NCBI GenBank assembly: GCA_900469445.1
Contig: UBXM01000013.1
Span: 1 to 40,868, forward strand
Direction of reading: 5' to 3'
Source: Hyphomicrobiales bacterium
GTDB lineage: Bacteria; Pseudomonadota; Alphaproteobacteria; Rhizobiales; Rhizobiaceae
DNA: 40,868 nucleotides
A program made the position numbers and the translations under genes. The notes below the pieces were generated by a model, which did not search any database, was not told where the DNA came from, and was given only the letters and a program-made list of their open reading frames with translations. Positions 27,106 through 36,733 of the stretch are shown piece after piece (within the stretch, counting starts at the first letter, position 1; each line of letters opens with the position of its first letter).

Positions 27106-28506
27106 ATGAGCACTGAAAAGGACTACATCGTCGCGGATATCAACCTTGCCGCCTACGGCCGCAAGGAGCTCGACATTGCCGAGACCGAAATGCCGGGCCT
27201 GATGTCCTGCCGCTCTGAATTCGGCGCTTCCAAGCCGCTCAAGGGCGCACGCATTTCCGGTTCGCTGCACATGACGATCCAGACCGCCGTGCTGATCGAG
27301 ACGCTGAAGGAACTGGGTGCCGACATTCGCTGGGCATCCTGCAACATCTTCTCCACCCAGGACCATGCTGCTGCGGCCATCGCCGCCGCCGGCATCCCGG
27401 TCTTTGCCGTCAAGGGCGAGTCGCTCACCGAATACTGGGAATATACCGACAAGATCTTCCAGTGGACCGATGGCGGCACCTCCAACATGATCCTGGATGA
27501 CGGTGGCGACGCCACCATGTACATCCTGCTCGGCGCCCGCGCCGAAGCCGGCGAAGACGTTCTGTCCAATCCGGGTTCGGAAGAAGAAGAGATCCTGTTC
27601 GCCCAGATCAAGAAGCGCCTCAAGGCTTCGCCGGGCTGGTTCACCAAGCAGCGCGACGCGATCAAGGGCGTGACCGAAGAAACCACGACCGGCGTTCACC
27701 GCCTCTATGAACTGTCCAAGAAGGGCCTCCTCCCCTTCCCTGCGATCAACGTCAACGACTCGGTCACCAAGTCGAAGTTCGACAACAAGTATGGCTGCAA
27801 GGAATCGCTGGTCGACGGTATCCGTCGTGGCACCGACGTGATGATGGCCGGCAAGGTTGCCGTCGTCTGCGGTTACGGCGACGTGGGCAAGGGCTCGGCC
27901 GCTTCGCTGCAGGGCGCCGGCGCTCGCGTCAAGGTCACCGAAGTCGACCCGATCTGCGCGCTGCAGGCCGCCATGGACGGTTTTGAAGTCGTGACGCTCG
28001 AAGACGTCGTTGCGACCGCCGACATCTTCATCACCACGACCGGCAACAAGGACGTCATCCGCATCGAGCATATGCGCGAGATGAAGGACATGGCGATCGT
28101 CGGCAATATCGGCCACTTCGACAACGAGATCCAGGTCGCCGCGCTGAAGAACCTCAAGTGGACCAACGTCAAGCCGCAGGTCGACATGATCGAGTTCCCG
28201 AAGGGCAACCGGATGATCCTTCTTTCGGAAGGCCGTCTCCTGAACCTCGGCAACGCAACCGGCCATCCGTCCTTCGTCATGTCCGCGTCCTTCACCAACC
28301 AGACGCTGGCCCAGATCGAACTGTTCACCAAGCAGGGCGAGTACAAGAACGAGGTCTATATCCTGCCGAAGCACCTCGACGAGAAGGTCGCACGCCTCCA
28401 TCTCGACCGCCTCGGCGTCAAGCTGACGGAACTTTCCGAGGAGCAGGCTGCCTATATCGGCATTTCGCCGCAGGGTCCGTTCAAGGCGGAACACTACCGC
28501 TACTGA
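27106..28506 (+). CDS. ahcY: S-adenosylhomocysteine hydrolase
   Basis: The 466-aa protein hydrolyses SAH to adenosine and homocysteine, relieving product inhibition of methyltransferases. Recognisable parts are the N-terminal [12 protein letters not shown], the NAD-binding [10 protein letters not shown] (near residue 256), [16 protein letters not shown], and the C-terminal NAD-contacting tail ending FKAEHYRY, all typical of the long bacterial form. GGAG lies about 7 nt before the ATG. Codon use is strongly biased to C/G-ending codons, fitting high expression. It is followed by an intrinsic terminator. Confidence 0.98.
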   Translation: MSTEKDYIVADINLAAYGRKELDIAETEMPGLMSCRSEFGASKPLKGARISGSLHMTIQTAVLIETLKELGADIRWASCNIFSTQDHAAAAIAAAGIPVFAVKGESLTEYWEYTDKIFQWTDGGTSNMILDDGGDATMYILLGARAEAGEDVLSNPGSEEEEILFAQIKKRLKASPGWFTKQRDAIKGVTEETTTGVHRLYELSKKGLLPFPAINVNDSVTKSKFDNKYGCKESLVDGIRRGTDVMMAGKVAVVCGYGDVGKGSAASLQGAGARVKVTEVDPICALQAAMDGFEVVTLEDVVATADIFITTTGNKDVIRIEHMREMKDMAIVGNIGHFDNEIQVAALKNLKWTNVKPQVDMIEFPKGNRMILLSEGRLLNLGNATGHPSFVMSASFTNQTLAQIELFTKQGEYKNEVYILPKHLDEKVARLHLDRLGVKLTELSEEQAAYIGISPQGPFKAEHYRY

Positions 28507-28537
28507 TCGCTAGCCGGTTAATCCACAACATCTTGTG

Positions 28538-28573
28538 GCCGCAGCCTTGACAAAGGGCTGCGGCTTCTTTTTT
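28538..28573 (+). terminator. Intrinsic terminator of ahcY
   Basis: GCCGCAGCC (28538-28546) pairs perfectly with GGCTGCGGC (28556-28564) across a 9-nt loop, followed by TTCTTTTTT (28565-28573). The remaining bases to divL (28574-28712) probably carry its promoter; I could not place one. Confidence 0.9.
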
Positions 28574-28712
28574 GCCTCCATCCCTTCCCGCCTCTCCACC
28601 GAACACGTATTGTTTTGGGACTTGATTCGACCTCTCGGCCATTCGGTTTCGGGCAAGGTGCGAAGTGGTATGTCTTGTCGATGAGCGGCAATTGGACGGA
28701 GACACACCGGTC

Positions 28713-31280
28713 ATGGCGGTAAAAAAAACGAGCCTGTCTAAGCAGGCCGATCCAGTTTCTGGCTTGCGCATGCGCGCTTTTGGAAACCCGTATTCCGTGA
28801 ATAACGGATACGGCAGAAGAACCTATATCCGGCTGGCACGGATTGCCCGGTCGCTTCTTTCCGGGACGGCGCTGATCGCTTTGCCGACGGCTGCCCTGGC
28901 GCAGGAAGAGACTGCAGTCCAGCTGTTTTCTTCGGCACAGGTCATCATTTCCTCCGTCGTTCTCGGCGCGCTGGGCGCTGCCCTTCTTTCCACTGTCTGG
29001 CTCGTGCGCCAGCGTGGCAATATGGAAGTCGAGACGGAAGAAATGCGTGGCGCGCTGTCGGAAGCGCAGCAGCGGATTTCGAAATACGAGGCGCTGATCG
29101 CCGACAAGAACCGGCGCATCATCGTTTGGGAAAGCGGATCATCCAAGGCAGAGTTTCTCGGCCAGCTTCCTGCCGATACCGGCGCACCCCAGGTGGACCG
29201 TGAATTCCTCGCTTTCGGCCGCTGGCTTCGCCCCGGCTCGGCTGCGGAACTCGAAAAGGCAATCGACGAGCTTCGCAGCCATGCGCGCAGCTTCGACATG
29301 GTCATCGAGACCAACCGGGATGAATTGCTCGAGGTTCAGGGCCGGGTTTCTGGCGGCAAGGCGTTTGTGCGCTTCCTCGCGCTCAACAATCTGAGAGCCG
29401 AACTTGCCGAATTGAAGATCGAGCGCGACCGGCTGACCAGCTCGATTTCGATGTTCCAATCGCTTCTGGACACGATCGAACAGCCAGCCTGGCGGCGCGA
29501 CGCGCAAGGCAAGCTTGCCTGGGTCAACCACGCCTATGGCGAGGCCGTCGATGCCAGCAGCACGGCACGGGCCGTGGAGGAAGGCCGCGAGCTGCTCGGT
29601 ACGGTCAGCCGCGAAATGATCCGGGCAAAGGCCACGGTCACGTCACCTTTCCATGACCGGCTTTCGACCGTCGTCCATGGCAACCGCACCGTTCTCGAGG
29701 TCGTCGATGTGGTGACGACCGATGGTTCCGCGGGCATGGCGATCGACGTGTCCGAAGCGGAAACGGTGCGCGAGGAATTGAAGCGCACGTTGAAAAGCCA
29801 TGCCGAAACGCTTGACCATCTGGCCACTCCGGTCGCGATCTTCGACAGCAAACGGCGGCTGCAATTCTACAATCAGGCCTTCATGCAGCTGTGGGGGCTG
29901 GATCTGCCCTTCCTGGAATCGAAGCCGGATAATAGCGAGCTGCTCGACCGGTTGCGCACCAACGGCAAGCTGCCGGAACAACTGAACTGGCGCAACTGGA
30001 AGGAAACGGCGCTCGCCGTCTACCAGTCGCTCGACACCAAGACCGACACCTGGCATCTGCCGAACGGCCAGACGCTGCGCGTCATCGCCACCGCTCACCC
30101 GCAGGGCGGCGCGACATGGGTGTTCGAAAACCTCACCGAACAGGTCGATCTCGAGGCACGCTACAATACGCTGGTGCAGGTTCAGGGTGAGACCATCGAC
30201 CACCTGACCGAAGGTGTGGCGGTGTTCGGCCCCGATGGCCGTATCCGGCTTTCCAATCCCGCCTTCCGCGCGCTCTGGGGCATTACCGCCGAGCAGGCGG
30301 AACCGGGCACACATATCAAGACCATCGAAACCGCATGCGCGGCATCCTATGCCGAGCCGGATGGCTGGCGCAGGTTCGCCCAGGCGCTCACCGCTTTCGA
30401 CGACGAACGCCCTGCGCTTGATGGCACATTCGTGCTTTATTCGGGTCTGATCCTCGATTACGCCGTCACGCCGCTGCCGAACGCCCAGACCATGCTGACC
30501 TTCGTCGACAAGACGGCCAGCGTACAGGCCGAAAAGGCGTTGAAGGAAAAGAACGAGGCGCTGCGCAAGGCCGACGAGCTGAAGAACGATTTCGTCCAGC
30601 ACGTTTCCTACGAGCTGCGCTCGCCGCTGACCAATATCATCGGCTTCACCGACCTGCTGAAAACGCCGGGTATCGGCTCGCTGAACGATCGTCAGGCCGA
30701 GTATATCGACCATATCTCGACTTCGTCTTCGGTTCTCTTGACCATCGTCAACGACATTCTCGATCTTGCCACTGTCGATGCCGGCATCATGGAGCTGAAC
30801 TATTCGGAGCTGGCGATCGAAGACCTGCTGGACGACGTGGCGATGCAGATCGCCGACCGTCTGCAGGAAAACAACATGACGCTGGAGATCATCGCTCCTG
30901 CCGGCATGGGCACGATCGTGGCAGACCAGCAGCGGCTGAAGCAGATCCTGATCAAGCTTCTCACCAATGCGACGAACTTTTCGCCGGAGAACTCGACGAT
31001 CACGCTCAATTGCTGGCGCGAGGCGGCCAACGTGTTCTTCTCGGTGCGCGACCGCGGGCCGGGCATTCCTCCCGACATACTCAAGACCGTGTTCGACCGT
31101 TTCAAGGCGCAGGCCAAGGACGGCAAGCGCAGCGGTGCGGGGTTGGGCCTTTCCATCGTCGAAAGCTTCGTCCACCTGCATAATGGCGATGTCAGCATCG
31201 ACAGCCGGGCGGGTGAAGGCACGACGGTGACCTGCCGCATTCCGGTCAATTCCTCGATCCATTCGGTCGCGGCCGAATGA
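28713..31280 (+). CDS. divL: DivL-type PAS sensor kinase with tyrosine at the phospho-acceptor position
   Basis: The protein is about 855 aa. A basic N terminus precedes a hydrophobic segment ending in ALAQEE (about 45-64) and a second one (about 76-99), then a coiled-coil/linker region and several PAS-like domains (roughly 245-350, 360-480, 490-605). The DHp box reads HVSYELRSPLTNIIGF: Tyr633 (codon at 30609-30611) replaces the phospho-acceptor histidine, the hallmark of Caulobacter DivL. The ATP-binding domain keeps LLTNATNF, DRGPGIP and GAGLGLSIVES. DivL controls the CckA-ChpT-CtrA phosphorelay through DivK binding. The ATG at 28713 is chosen over GTG 28665 and ATG 28770; GGAG lies 12 nt upstream. 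Its stop overlaps the next start (ATGA). Confidence 0.9.
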   Translation: MAVKKTSLSKQADPVSGLRMRAFGNPYSVNNGYGRRTYIRLARIARSLLSGTALIALPTAALAQEETAVQLFSSAQVIISSVVLGALGAALLSTVWLVRQRGNMEVETEEMRGALSEAQQRISKYEALIADKNRRIIVWESGSSKAEFLGQLPADTGAPQVDREFLAFGRWLRPGSAAELEKAIDELRSHARSFDMVIETNRDELLEVQGRVSGGKAFVRFLALNNLRAELAELKIERDRLTSSISMFQSLLDTIEQPAWRRDAQGKLAWVNHAYGEAVDASSTARAVEEGRELLGTVSREMIRAKATVTSPFHDRLSTVVHGNRTVLEVVDVVTTDGSAGMAIDVSEAETVREELKRTLKSHAETLDHLATPVAIFDSKRRLQFYNQAFMQLWGLDLPFLESKPDNSELLDRLRTNGKLPEQLNWRNWKETALAVYQSLDTKTDTWHLPNGQTLRVIATAHPQGGATWVFENLTEQVDLEARYNTLVQVQGETIDHLTEGVAVFGPDGRIRLSNPAFRALWGITAEQAEPGTHIKTIETACAASYAEPDGWRRFAQALTAFDDERPALDGTFVLYSGLILDYAVTPLPNAQTMLTFVDKTASVQAEKALKEKNEALRKADELKNDFVQHVSYELRSPLTNIIGFTDLLKTPGIGSLNDRQAEYIDHISTSSSVLLTIVNDILDLATVDAGIMELNYSELAIEDLLDDVAMQIADRLQENNMTLEIIAPAGMGTIVADQQRLKQILIKLLTNATNFSPENSTITLNCWREAANVFFSVRDRGPGIPPDILKTVFDRFKAQAKDGKRSGAGLGLSIVESFVHLHNGDVSIDSRAGEGTTVTCRIPVNSSIHSVAAE

Positions 31281-32779
31281 CATTGACGCTGATCCTTGCC
31301 GGTGAGCGGGACACGATCGAATTCGGCGAGGATCTGGCGCTGGCGCTGAAGCCGGGAGATTGCGTGGCGCTCTCCGGTGATCTCGGCGCCGGCAAATCGA
31401 CTTTTGCGCGGGCACTGATCCGGGCCATGGCCGATGAGGCCGATCTCGACGTGCCGAGCCCGACCTTCACGCTCGTTCAGTCCTATGAAGATCTGCGCAT
31501 TCCGATTGCGCATTTCGATCTTTACCGGCTGGGCGACGCGTCCGAACTGGACGAACTCGGTTTCGACGAAGCGCTTGCCTCCGGCATCTGCCTTGTCGAA
31601 TGGCCGGAAATGGCCGGCGAGCTTCTGCCTTCCGATCGCATCGTGATGAAGCTTGAGCATGAAGGCACGGGACGCCGGGTGACGATCACGGCAACGGCCC
31701 CTGCCCTTTCCCGCATCCGGCGCGTTCTGGCGATCCGAGAATTCCTGACGGTGAACAGTTATTTAGGCGCAAGCCGCCGATTCTTGACCGGCGATGCCTC
31801 GATGCGCGCCTATGAGAGTGTCAGGACACAAGCCGGCGAAACACTGGTGCTGATGGACTGGCCGAAACGGCCGGAAGGTCCGCCGGTGCTGGACGGAAAA
31901 CCCTATCCCAAGGTGGCTCATATCGCCGAGGATGCCTATCCGTTCGTGGCCATCTCGCAATATCTGCGCGGCATCGGACTGACTGCCCCGGAAGTGCTGC
32001 ATGTCGATTACGACCAGGGCATCCTGCTGATCGAAAACCTCGGCAGCGAGGGCGTAGTTGATGAAAACGGCAGGCCGATCGGGGATCGATACCGCGAAAG
32101 CGTCGTCTGCCTCGGTTTTATGCACGGTCACGCGATGCGGCAGGATCTGCCGATCGAAGGCGGCCCCATCCACCATATACCGGATTTCGATCCGACAGCG
32201 ATGAAGATGGAAGCCCGGCTTCTGCTCGACTGGTATCTGCCATGGAAACGTGGGGAGCAGGCAAGCGACGAAGAGCGGCAGGACTACCTTTCGATCTGGG
32301 ACGGGTTGATCGGCGAGCTTGCGGACGCTGAAAAGAACCTGCTGCTACGCGACTTCCATTCACCCAACATCATCTGGCAGCCACAAGAGAGTGGTGTGCG
32401 CCGCGTCGGGCTGATCGACTTCCAGGATGCGATGATCGGGCCGACCGCCTATGATCTCGCCTCGATCGTGCAGGATGCCCGGGTCGATATCCCCAAGGCT
32501 CTGGCCGACCAGATGATGATCGACTACCTGACGCTTCGCCGCTCGCTGGGTGATTTCGATGAAGCGCGCTTTCTCAAGGCGTGGGCGATCATGGCGGCGC
32601 AGCGCAACTGCAAGCTGGGCGGGCTGTGGGTGCGGCTGAAGGAACGGGACGGCAAGCCGCAATATCTGCAGCATATGCCACGAACCCTGCGCCATCTTTC
32701 CACGGCGCTGGCGCATGACGCACTCGCCCCCTTGCGCGAATGGTGCGCGCGGGCTGGAATAGAACTTCCCGAATCATAA
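31277..32779 (+). CDS. tsaE: TsaE fused to an AmgK-like aminoglycoside-phosphotransferase-fold kinase
   Basis: This 500-aa protein is a two-domain fusion. Residues 1-150 are TsaE, the ATPase of the tRNA t6A complex: Walker A GDLGAGKST (34-42), SPTFTLVQSYE, HFDLYRLGD and LVEWPE. Residues 160-500 have an aminoglycoside-phosphotransferase fold, with catalytic loop LLRDFHSPNI (Asp359, Asn364) and metal-binding LIDFQD (Asp381). The kinase half resembles AmgK, which phosphorylates the anomeric carbon of MurNAc/GlcNAc in cell-wall recycling. The next gene resembles its partner MurU. ATG 31277 overlaps the divL stop. Continuity of one frame across both domains is clear; the sugar substrate is inference. 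Confidence 0.9.
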   Translation: MTLTLILAGERDTIEFGEDLALALKPGDCVALSGDLGAGKSTFARALIRAMADEADLDVPSPTFTLVQSYEDLRIPIAHFDLYRLGDASELDELGFDEALASGICLVEWPEMAGELLPSDRIVMKLEHEGTGRRVTITATAPALSRIRRVLAIREFLTVNSYLGASRRFLTGDASMRAYESVRTQAGETLVLMDWPKRPEGPPVLDGKPYPKVAHIAEDAYPFVAISQYLRGIGLTAPEVLHVDYDQGILLIENLGSEGVVDENGRPIGDRYRESVVCLGFMHGHAMRQDLPIEGGPIHHIPDFDPTAMKMEARLLLDWYLPWKRGEQASDEERQDYLSIWDGLIGELADAEKNLLLRDFHSPNIIWQPQESGVRRVGLIDFQDAMIGPTAYDLASIVQDARVDIPKALADQMMIDYLTLRRSLGDFDEARFLKAWAIMAAQRNCKLGGLWVRLKERDGKPQYLQHMPRTLRHLSTALAHDALAPLREWCARAGIELPES

Positions 32780-32791
32780 ATACGGCTTTCG

Positions 32792-33532
32792 ATGATGACA
32801 TTGGCTCCACTCACGCAGGCCGTCGTGCTTGCCGCCGGGCTTGGCACGCGCCTGAGACCCATTACCGACACGATGCCGAAGCCGCTCGTGCCGGTGGCCG
32901 GCAAGCCGATGATCGATTACGGGCTGGATGCGCTGGCAGATGCTGGGGTTACCCGCGCCGTCGTCAACGTGCATCATTTCGCCGACCGGATGGAGGCGCA
33001 TCTTGCCGCCTATCCGCATCTCGACATCATCATCTCCGACGAACGCGCCGCTCTGATGAATTCCGGCGGTGGACTGAAGAAGGGTCTGGCGCTGCTTGAT
33101 CCCGGCATCGTCTATGTGATGAATGCCGATCTTTTCTGGATCGGAGAGAAGCCCGGCTCTCTTACCAACCTGCAGCGGTTAGCCGGATTCTTCGATCCCG
33201 AGCAGATGGATATGGCGCTGCTTTGCGTGCCGCTAGAACAGACCACTGGCCATAACGGCAAGAAGGATTTCCAGCTCGATGCGGATGGCCGGCTCACCCG
33301 TTATGCCGATGGCGATAGGCCGCTCGTTTATGCCGGAGCGATCGTCATGCATTCTTCGCTTCTCGATGATGCGCCGGACGATGCCTTCAACCTGAACATC
33401 TATTTCGACAGTGCGATTGCAAAGGGCCGGCTTTTCGGTCTGGTGATGGATGGCGAATGGATTACCGTCGGCACGCCGGAAGCCTTGCCTGAAGCCGAGG
33501 CCGTTATCGCCCGCTACTCCGAAAAGGTGTGA
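32792..33532 (+). CDS. MurU-like sugar-1-phosphate nucleotidyltransferase
   Basis: The 246-aa protein carries the nucleotidyltransferase signature VVLAAGLGTRLRPITDTMPKPLVPVAGKPM at 11-40 and the metal-binding Asp in VMNADLFW, with C-terminal GEWITVGTPEAL. It is short, without a left-handed beta-helix, like MurU (MurNAc-1-P uridylyltransferase) and related mannose-1-P guanylyltransferases. The neighbouring AmgK-like kinase favours the MurU role, which would give UDP-MurNAc directly and bypass de novo synthesis. The start may be ATG 32792 or 32795. It lies 12 nt after the fusion gene and 3 nt before addB. Confidence 0.85.
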   Translation: MMTLAPLTQAVVLAAGLGTRLRPITDTMPKPLVPVAGKPMIDYGLDALADAGVTRAVVNVHHFADRMEAHLAAYPHLDIIISDERAALMNSGGGLKKGLALLDPGIVYVMNADLFWIGEKPGSLTNLQRLAGFFDPEQMDMALLCVPLEQTTGHNGKKDFQLDADGRLTRYADGDRPLVYAGAIVMHSSLLDDAPDDAFNLNIYFDSAIAKGRLFGLVMDGEWITVGTPEALPEAEAVIARYSEKV

Positions 33533-33535
33533 GCC

Positions 33536-36500
33536 ATGCCCGCTGAACGGAGAATTTTCTCGATCCCGTCAGGCGTTCCCTTTCTGAAGACACTGGCTAC
33601 CGCGCTCTGCGACGGCCAGCTGAACCAGGATTTTCGATATGATCCCGCCGATCCGCTGTCGCTGGCGGATGTAACGATCTTCGTGCCCACACGGCGTTCG
33701 GCTCGTGTGCTGCGCTCGGAATTCGTCGATCTGCTCGGTGGCCGGGCGGCCATCCTGCCGGTGATCCGCCCGCTTGGCGAAACCGACGACGACAGCGGTT
33801 TCTTCGATCTGGTGGCGCCGGAAGAAATGGACATGGCGCTGCCGATCGGCGGCACCGCACGACTGCTCGAACTCGGCCGGCTGATCCTTGCCTGGCGCAA
33901 CCAGCTGCCGAAGATCGTGCTCGACGTGCATTCCGAATCGCCGCTGGTGGCACCCGCCAGTCCTGCCGACGCGATCTGGCTTGCCCGGGCGCTCGCCGAA
34001 CTGCTCGACGCGATCGAAACGGAAGAGCGCGACTGGGCCGATCTCGACAATCTGCAGACCGGCGAACATGCGCTCTGGTGGCAGCTGACCGCCGAGTTTT
34101 TAAAGATCGCCAGCGCCTTCTGGCCATCCCGGCTCGAAGAACTGAAACGCTCTTCCCCGGCCAAACATCGTGCCGCCATCCTGCGCAGCGAGGCACGGCG
34201 GATCGGCGAGCGGGAGCACAAAGGGCCCGTGATTGTGGCCGGATCGACGGGCTCAGTGCCGGCGGCGGCGGAACTGATCGCGGCAATTTCCCGGCTGCCG
34301 AATGGCACGGTGGTACTGCCGGGTCTCGACACATCCATGCCGGATGACCAATGGGACGTCGTCGGCGAAGAGAGTTTTGACGGAAAGCCTGATCCGGCCA
34401 GCCGCAGCCATTCGCAATTCGGGCTTTCCAAGCTTTTGAAGAAGATCGGCGTGATGCGGGAAGATGTAGGGATCATCGGGGATGTTCCGGGCGACCTCGC
34501 ATTCCGGGCTGCCGCAATCTCGCAGGCGCTGGTTCCGGCAAAGGCGACGGACCGCTGGAGCGAATGGCGCGACGGCGCGGATCTGGAGGCGCTTCGGGGC
34601 GCCTTTGCCGATGTATCGCTGATCGAGGCGGCCAATGAACGCGAAGAGGCGGTCGCGATTGCCATTGCACTTCGGCTGGCGCTGCAGAAGCCTGGCCGAA
34701 ACGGCAATGCCGCGCAGGCTGCGCTGATTACACCCGATCGCGCGCTTGGCCGGCGTGTGACGGCGGAGCTTGCCCGGTTCGGTATCCTCGCCGACGATTC
34801 TGCCGGTTCGGCGCTATCCGGTACACCGCAGGGCACGCTGACCCAACTTCTTCTCGAAGCAACACTTCGGCCCGGTGATCCGGTCGCCATCGTCGGGCTG
34901 ATGAAACATCCGCTGATGCGTCTCGGCTTGCCGGCTGATGATCTGAGAACCGCCATCGATGCGCTTGAGGTTCTGGCGCTTCGAGGTGGTGTCGGCGAGA
35001 TGGATATTTCCATGCTCGAACCGCTTCTGGAAACCCAGCTGGCGGCACTTGCCGAAGAACGCCACGCGCCGCAATGGCGCAATTCACTGCCGGAAGATGC
35101 GATCGAGATCGCCCGCGATGTTGCACGACGGATAACGGATGCCGTCGAACCGCTGGTCAGCGCCTTCGTTCACCGGCGCGCGGATGGCCGCGGGCTGACG
35201 ACGAAGATGCCGCTTTCCGAATGGGCAAGCCGCACCGGCAAGGCGCTGGAAGCAATTGCCATAGACGAACGTGGTGATCTCGCTGCGCTCTGGTCCGGCG
35301 AGGCCGGCGAGCAATTGTCCAGCCTGCTTGGCGAGGTGATGGAAACCGACGGACAGATCGATGCCGATGGTCCGCAATGGATCGACATCGTTATGGCGCT
35401 GACGACCGGCGGAGCCGTGAAACCCCGTTCGCTTGCGCATCCGCGGGTGTTCATCTTCGGTACGCTGGAAGCGCGGTTGCAGAGCGTCGACACGATGATC
35501 CTCGGCGGGCTGAACGAAGGCTCCTGGCCGGGGCAGACGGTCAACAACCCGTTCCTGTCCCGTTCGATGAAAACCGATATGGGGTTGGAGCCGCCGGAAC
35601 GCCGGATCGGCCAGCTGGCGCATGACTTTGAAATGGCCTGCGGCACGCGCAACCTGATCCTGTCGCGTTCGCTGCGCCAGGGTGCGACACCGACGGTTGC
35701 TTCCCGCTGGCTGCAGAGATTGCTGGCGCTTGGCGGCAAGGCTTTTGCTGACGGGTTGAAAGCGCGCGGTGAGGACTATCGCCATTGGGCCGCGCTCATC
35801 GATCAAGGCGACAATCAGGCGCCGGCAAAGCGCCCTGCCCCAAGGCCACCGGCCGAGCTGCAGCCGGTGAAATATTCCTTCAGCGAAGTGGGACGGTTGC
35901 GGCGCGACCCCTATTCCGTTTACGCCCGCCGGATCCTGAAGCTCGATCCACTGGCGCCGTTCAACGAAGATCCGGGCGCTGCCCAGCGCGGCACGCTCTA
36001 TCACGCGATCATCGACCGCTACACCCGCGAAGGCCACAAGCCGGGCAGCAATGTTTCACGTGAATCCATGATGCGGATTACGCAGGAGCTGTTCGATGCG
36101 GAACAGTTGCCGCCGCATATCGACCGGGTCTGGCGGCCGCGTTTTGTCGAAGTGGCCAAGGCTTTCCTCGACTGGGAAGAACAGCGTGCGCCGGATGTGC
36201 GCAGCACGGTGACGGAAGCCGGTGCCGGTTTCGAGGTGGAAGCGGCCGGGATCCGGGTGACCGGTATTGCCGACCGGATCGATCTGATGCGCTCAGGAAA
36301 TGCCGACATCATCGATTACAAGACCGGCCTGAGCCCTTCGGTGTCGCAGGCCCGTGCGCTGCTCGATCCGCAGCTCGCGCTTGAGGCTGCGGCGCTTCAG
36401 GCGGGTGCATTCAAGACTATGGGGGTCCAGCAGCCGGGTGATCTTCTTTACGTGCGGTTGAGACCTGGAGACCGGTTCAAATTCGAGCGGGTCAATAATG

Positions 36501-36733
36501 AAGGATCGACCGCGACCGCCAAACGGCAGCCGAAATCGGCAATCGACCTGGCGCAGGACTCGATCGATCAGCTGACCAAGTTCGTGTTGAAACTGAGAAA
36601 TGGCGATGCCGGTTTCGCGTCGCGGCTGGTGCCTTTTGCCCAGGGTGATTTCGGCGGTGAATATGATCACCTCGCCCGGGTTGCCGAATGGTCGACAGCA
36701 GATGACGACGGAGAGGGTGAAACCGATGAGTGA
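33536..36733 (+). CDS. addB: AddB, double-strand break repair helicase-nuclease subunit (alphaproteobacterial type)
   Basis: The 1065-aa protein is the AddB subunit of the RecBCD-equivalent AddAB. The N-terminal IPSGVPFLKTLA occupies the place where Bacillus AddB has a Walker A, so this helicase-like part is probably inactive, as usual in this class. FVPTRRSARVLRSEF and LGGLNEGSWPGQ are conserved. The C-terminal RecB-family nuclease shows GIADRIDLM...DIIDYKTG around residues 910-930. AddAB resects double-strand ends to start RecA recombination. It starts 3 nt after the previous stop and overlaps addA by 8 nt. A parS-like site lies inside the gene at 36052-36067. Confidence 0.96.
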   Translation: MPAERRIFSIPSGVPFLKTLATALCDGQLNQDFRYDPADPLSLADVTIFVPTRRSARVLRSEFVDLLGGRAAILPVIRPLGETDDDSGFFDLVAPEEMDMALPIGGTARLLELGRLILAWRNQLPKIVLDVHSESPLVAPASPADAIWLARALAELLDAIETEERDWADLDNLQTGEHALWWQLTAEFLKIASAFWPSRLEELKRSSPAKHRAAILRSEARRIGEREHKGPVIVAGSTGSVPAAAELIAAISRLPNGTVVLPGLDTSMPDDQWDVVGEESFDGKPDPASRSHSQFGLSKLLKKIGVMREDVGIIGDVPGDLAFRAAAISQALVPAKATDRWSEWRDGADLEALRGAFADVSLIEAANEREEAVAIAIALRLALQKPGRNGNAAQAALITPDRALGRRVTAELARFGILADDSAGSALSGTPQGTLTQLLLEATLRPGDPVAIVGLMKHPLMRLGLPADDLRTAIDALEVLALRGGVGEMDISMLEPLLETQLAALAEERHAPQWRNSLPEDAIEIARDVARRITDAVEPLVSAFVHRRADGRGLTTKMPLSEWASRTGKALEAIAIDERGDLAALWSGEAGEQLSSLLGEVMETDGQIDADGPQWIDIVMALTTGGAVKPRSLAHPRVFIFGTLEARLQSVDTMILGGLNEGSWPGQTVNNPFLSRSMKTDMGLEPPERRIGQLAHDFEMACGTRNLILSRSLRQGATPTVASRWLQRLLALGGKAFADGLKARGEDYRHWAALIDQGDNQAPAKRPAPRPPAELQPVKYSFSEVGRLRRDPYSVYARRILKLDPLAPFNEDPGAAQRGTLYHAIIDRYTREGHKPGSNVSRESMMRITQELFDAEQLPPHIDRVWRPRFVEVAKAFLDWEEQRAPDVRSTVTEAGAGFEVEAAGIRVTGIADRIDLMRSGNADIIDYKTGLSPSVSQARALLDPQLALEAAALQAGAFKTMGVQQPGDLLYVRLRPGDRFKFERVNNEGSTATAKRQPKSAIDLAQDSIDQLTKFVLKLRNGDAGFASRLVPFAQGDFGGEYDHLARVAEWSTADDDGEGETDE
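36052..36067. promoter_or_regulatory. parS-like ParB-binding site inside addB
   Basis: TGTTTCACGTGAATCC matches the conserved parS consensus TGTTTCACGTGAAACA at the first 13 bases and 14 of 16 overall. The identical 16-mer recurs downstream of trxA. It encodes NVSRES in AddB; intragenic parS sites are normal. Confidence 0.7.

Noticed and set aside
27028..31415. Long minus-strand open frames antisense to ahcY (27028-28494) and to divL (29643-31415)
   Set aside because: Both are shadows of clearly real plus-strand genes, with no family motifs and no ribosome binding sites.
33514..36037. Minus-strand open frames antisense to addB
   Set aside because: Low-complexity S/R-rich translations opposite a conserved gene.
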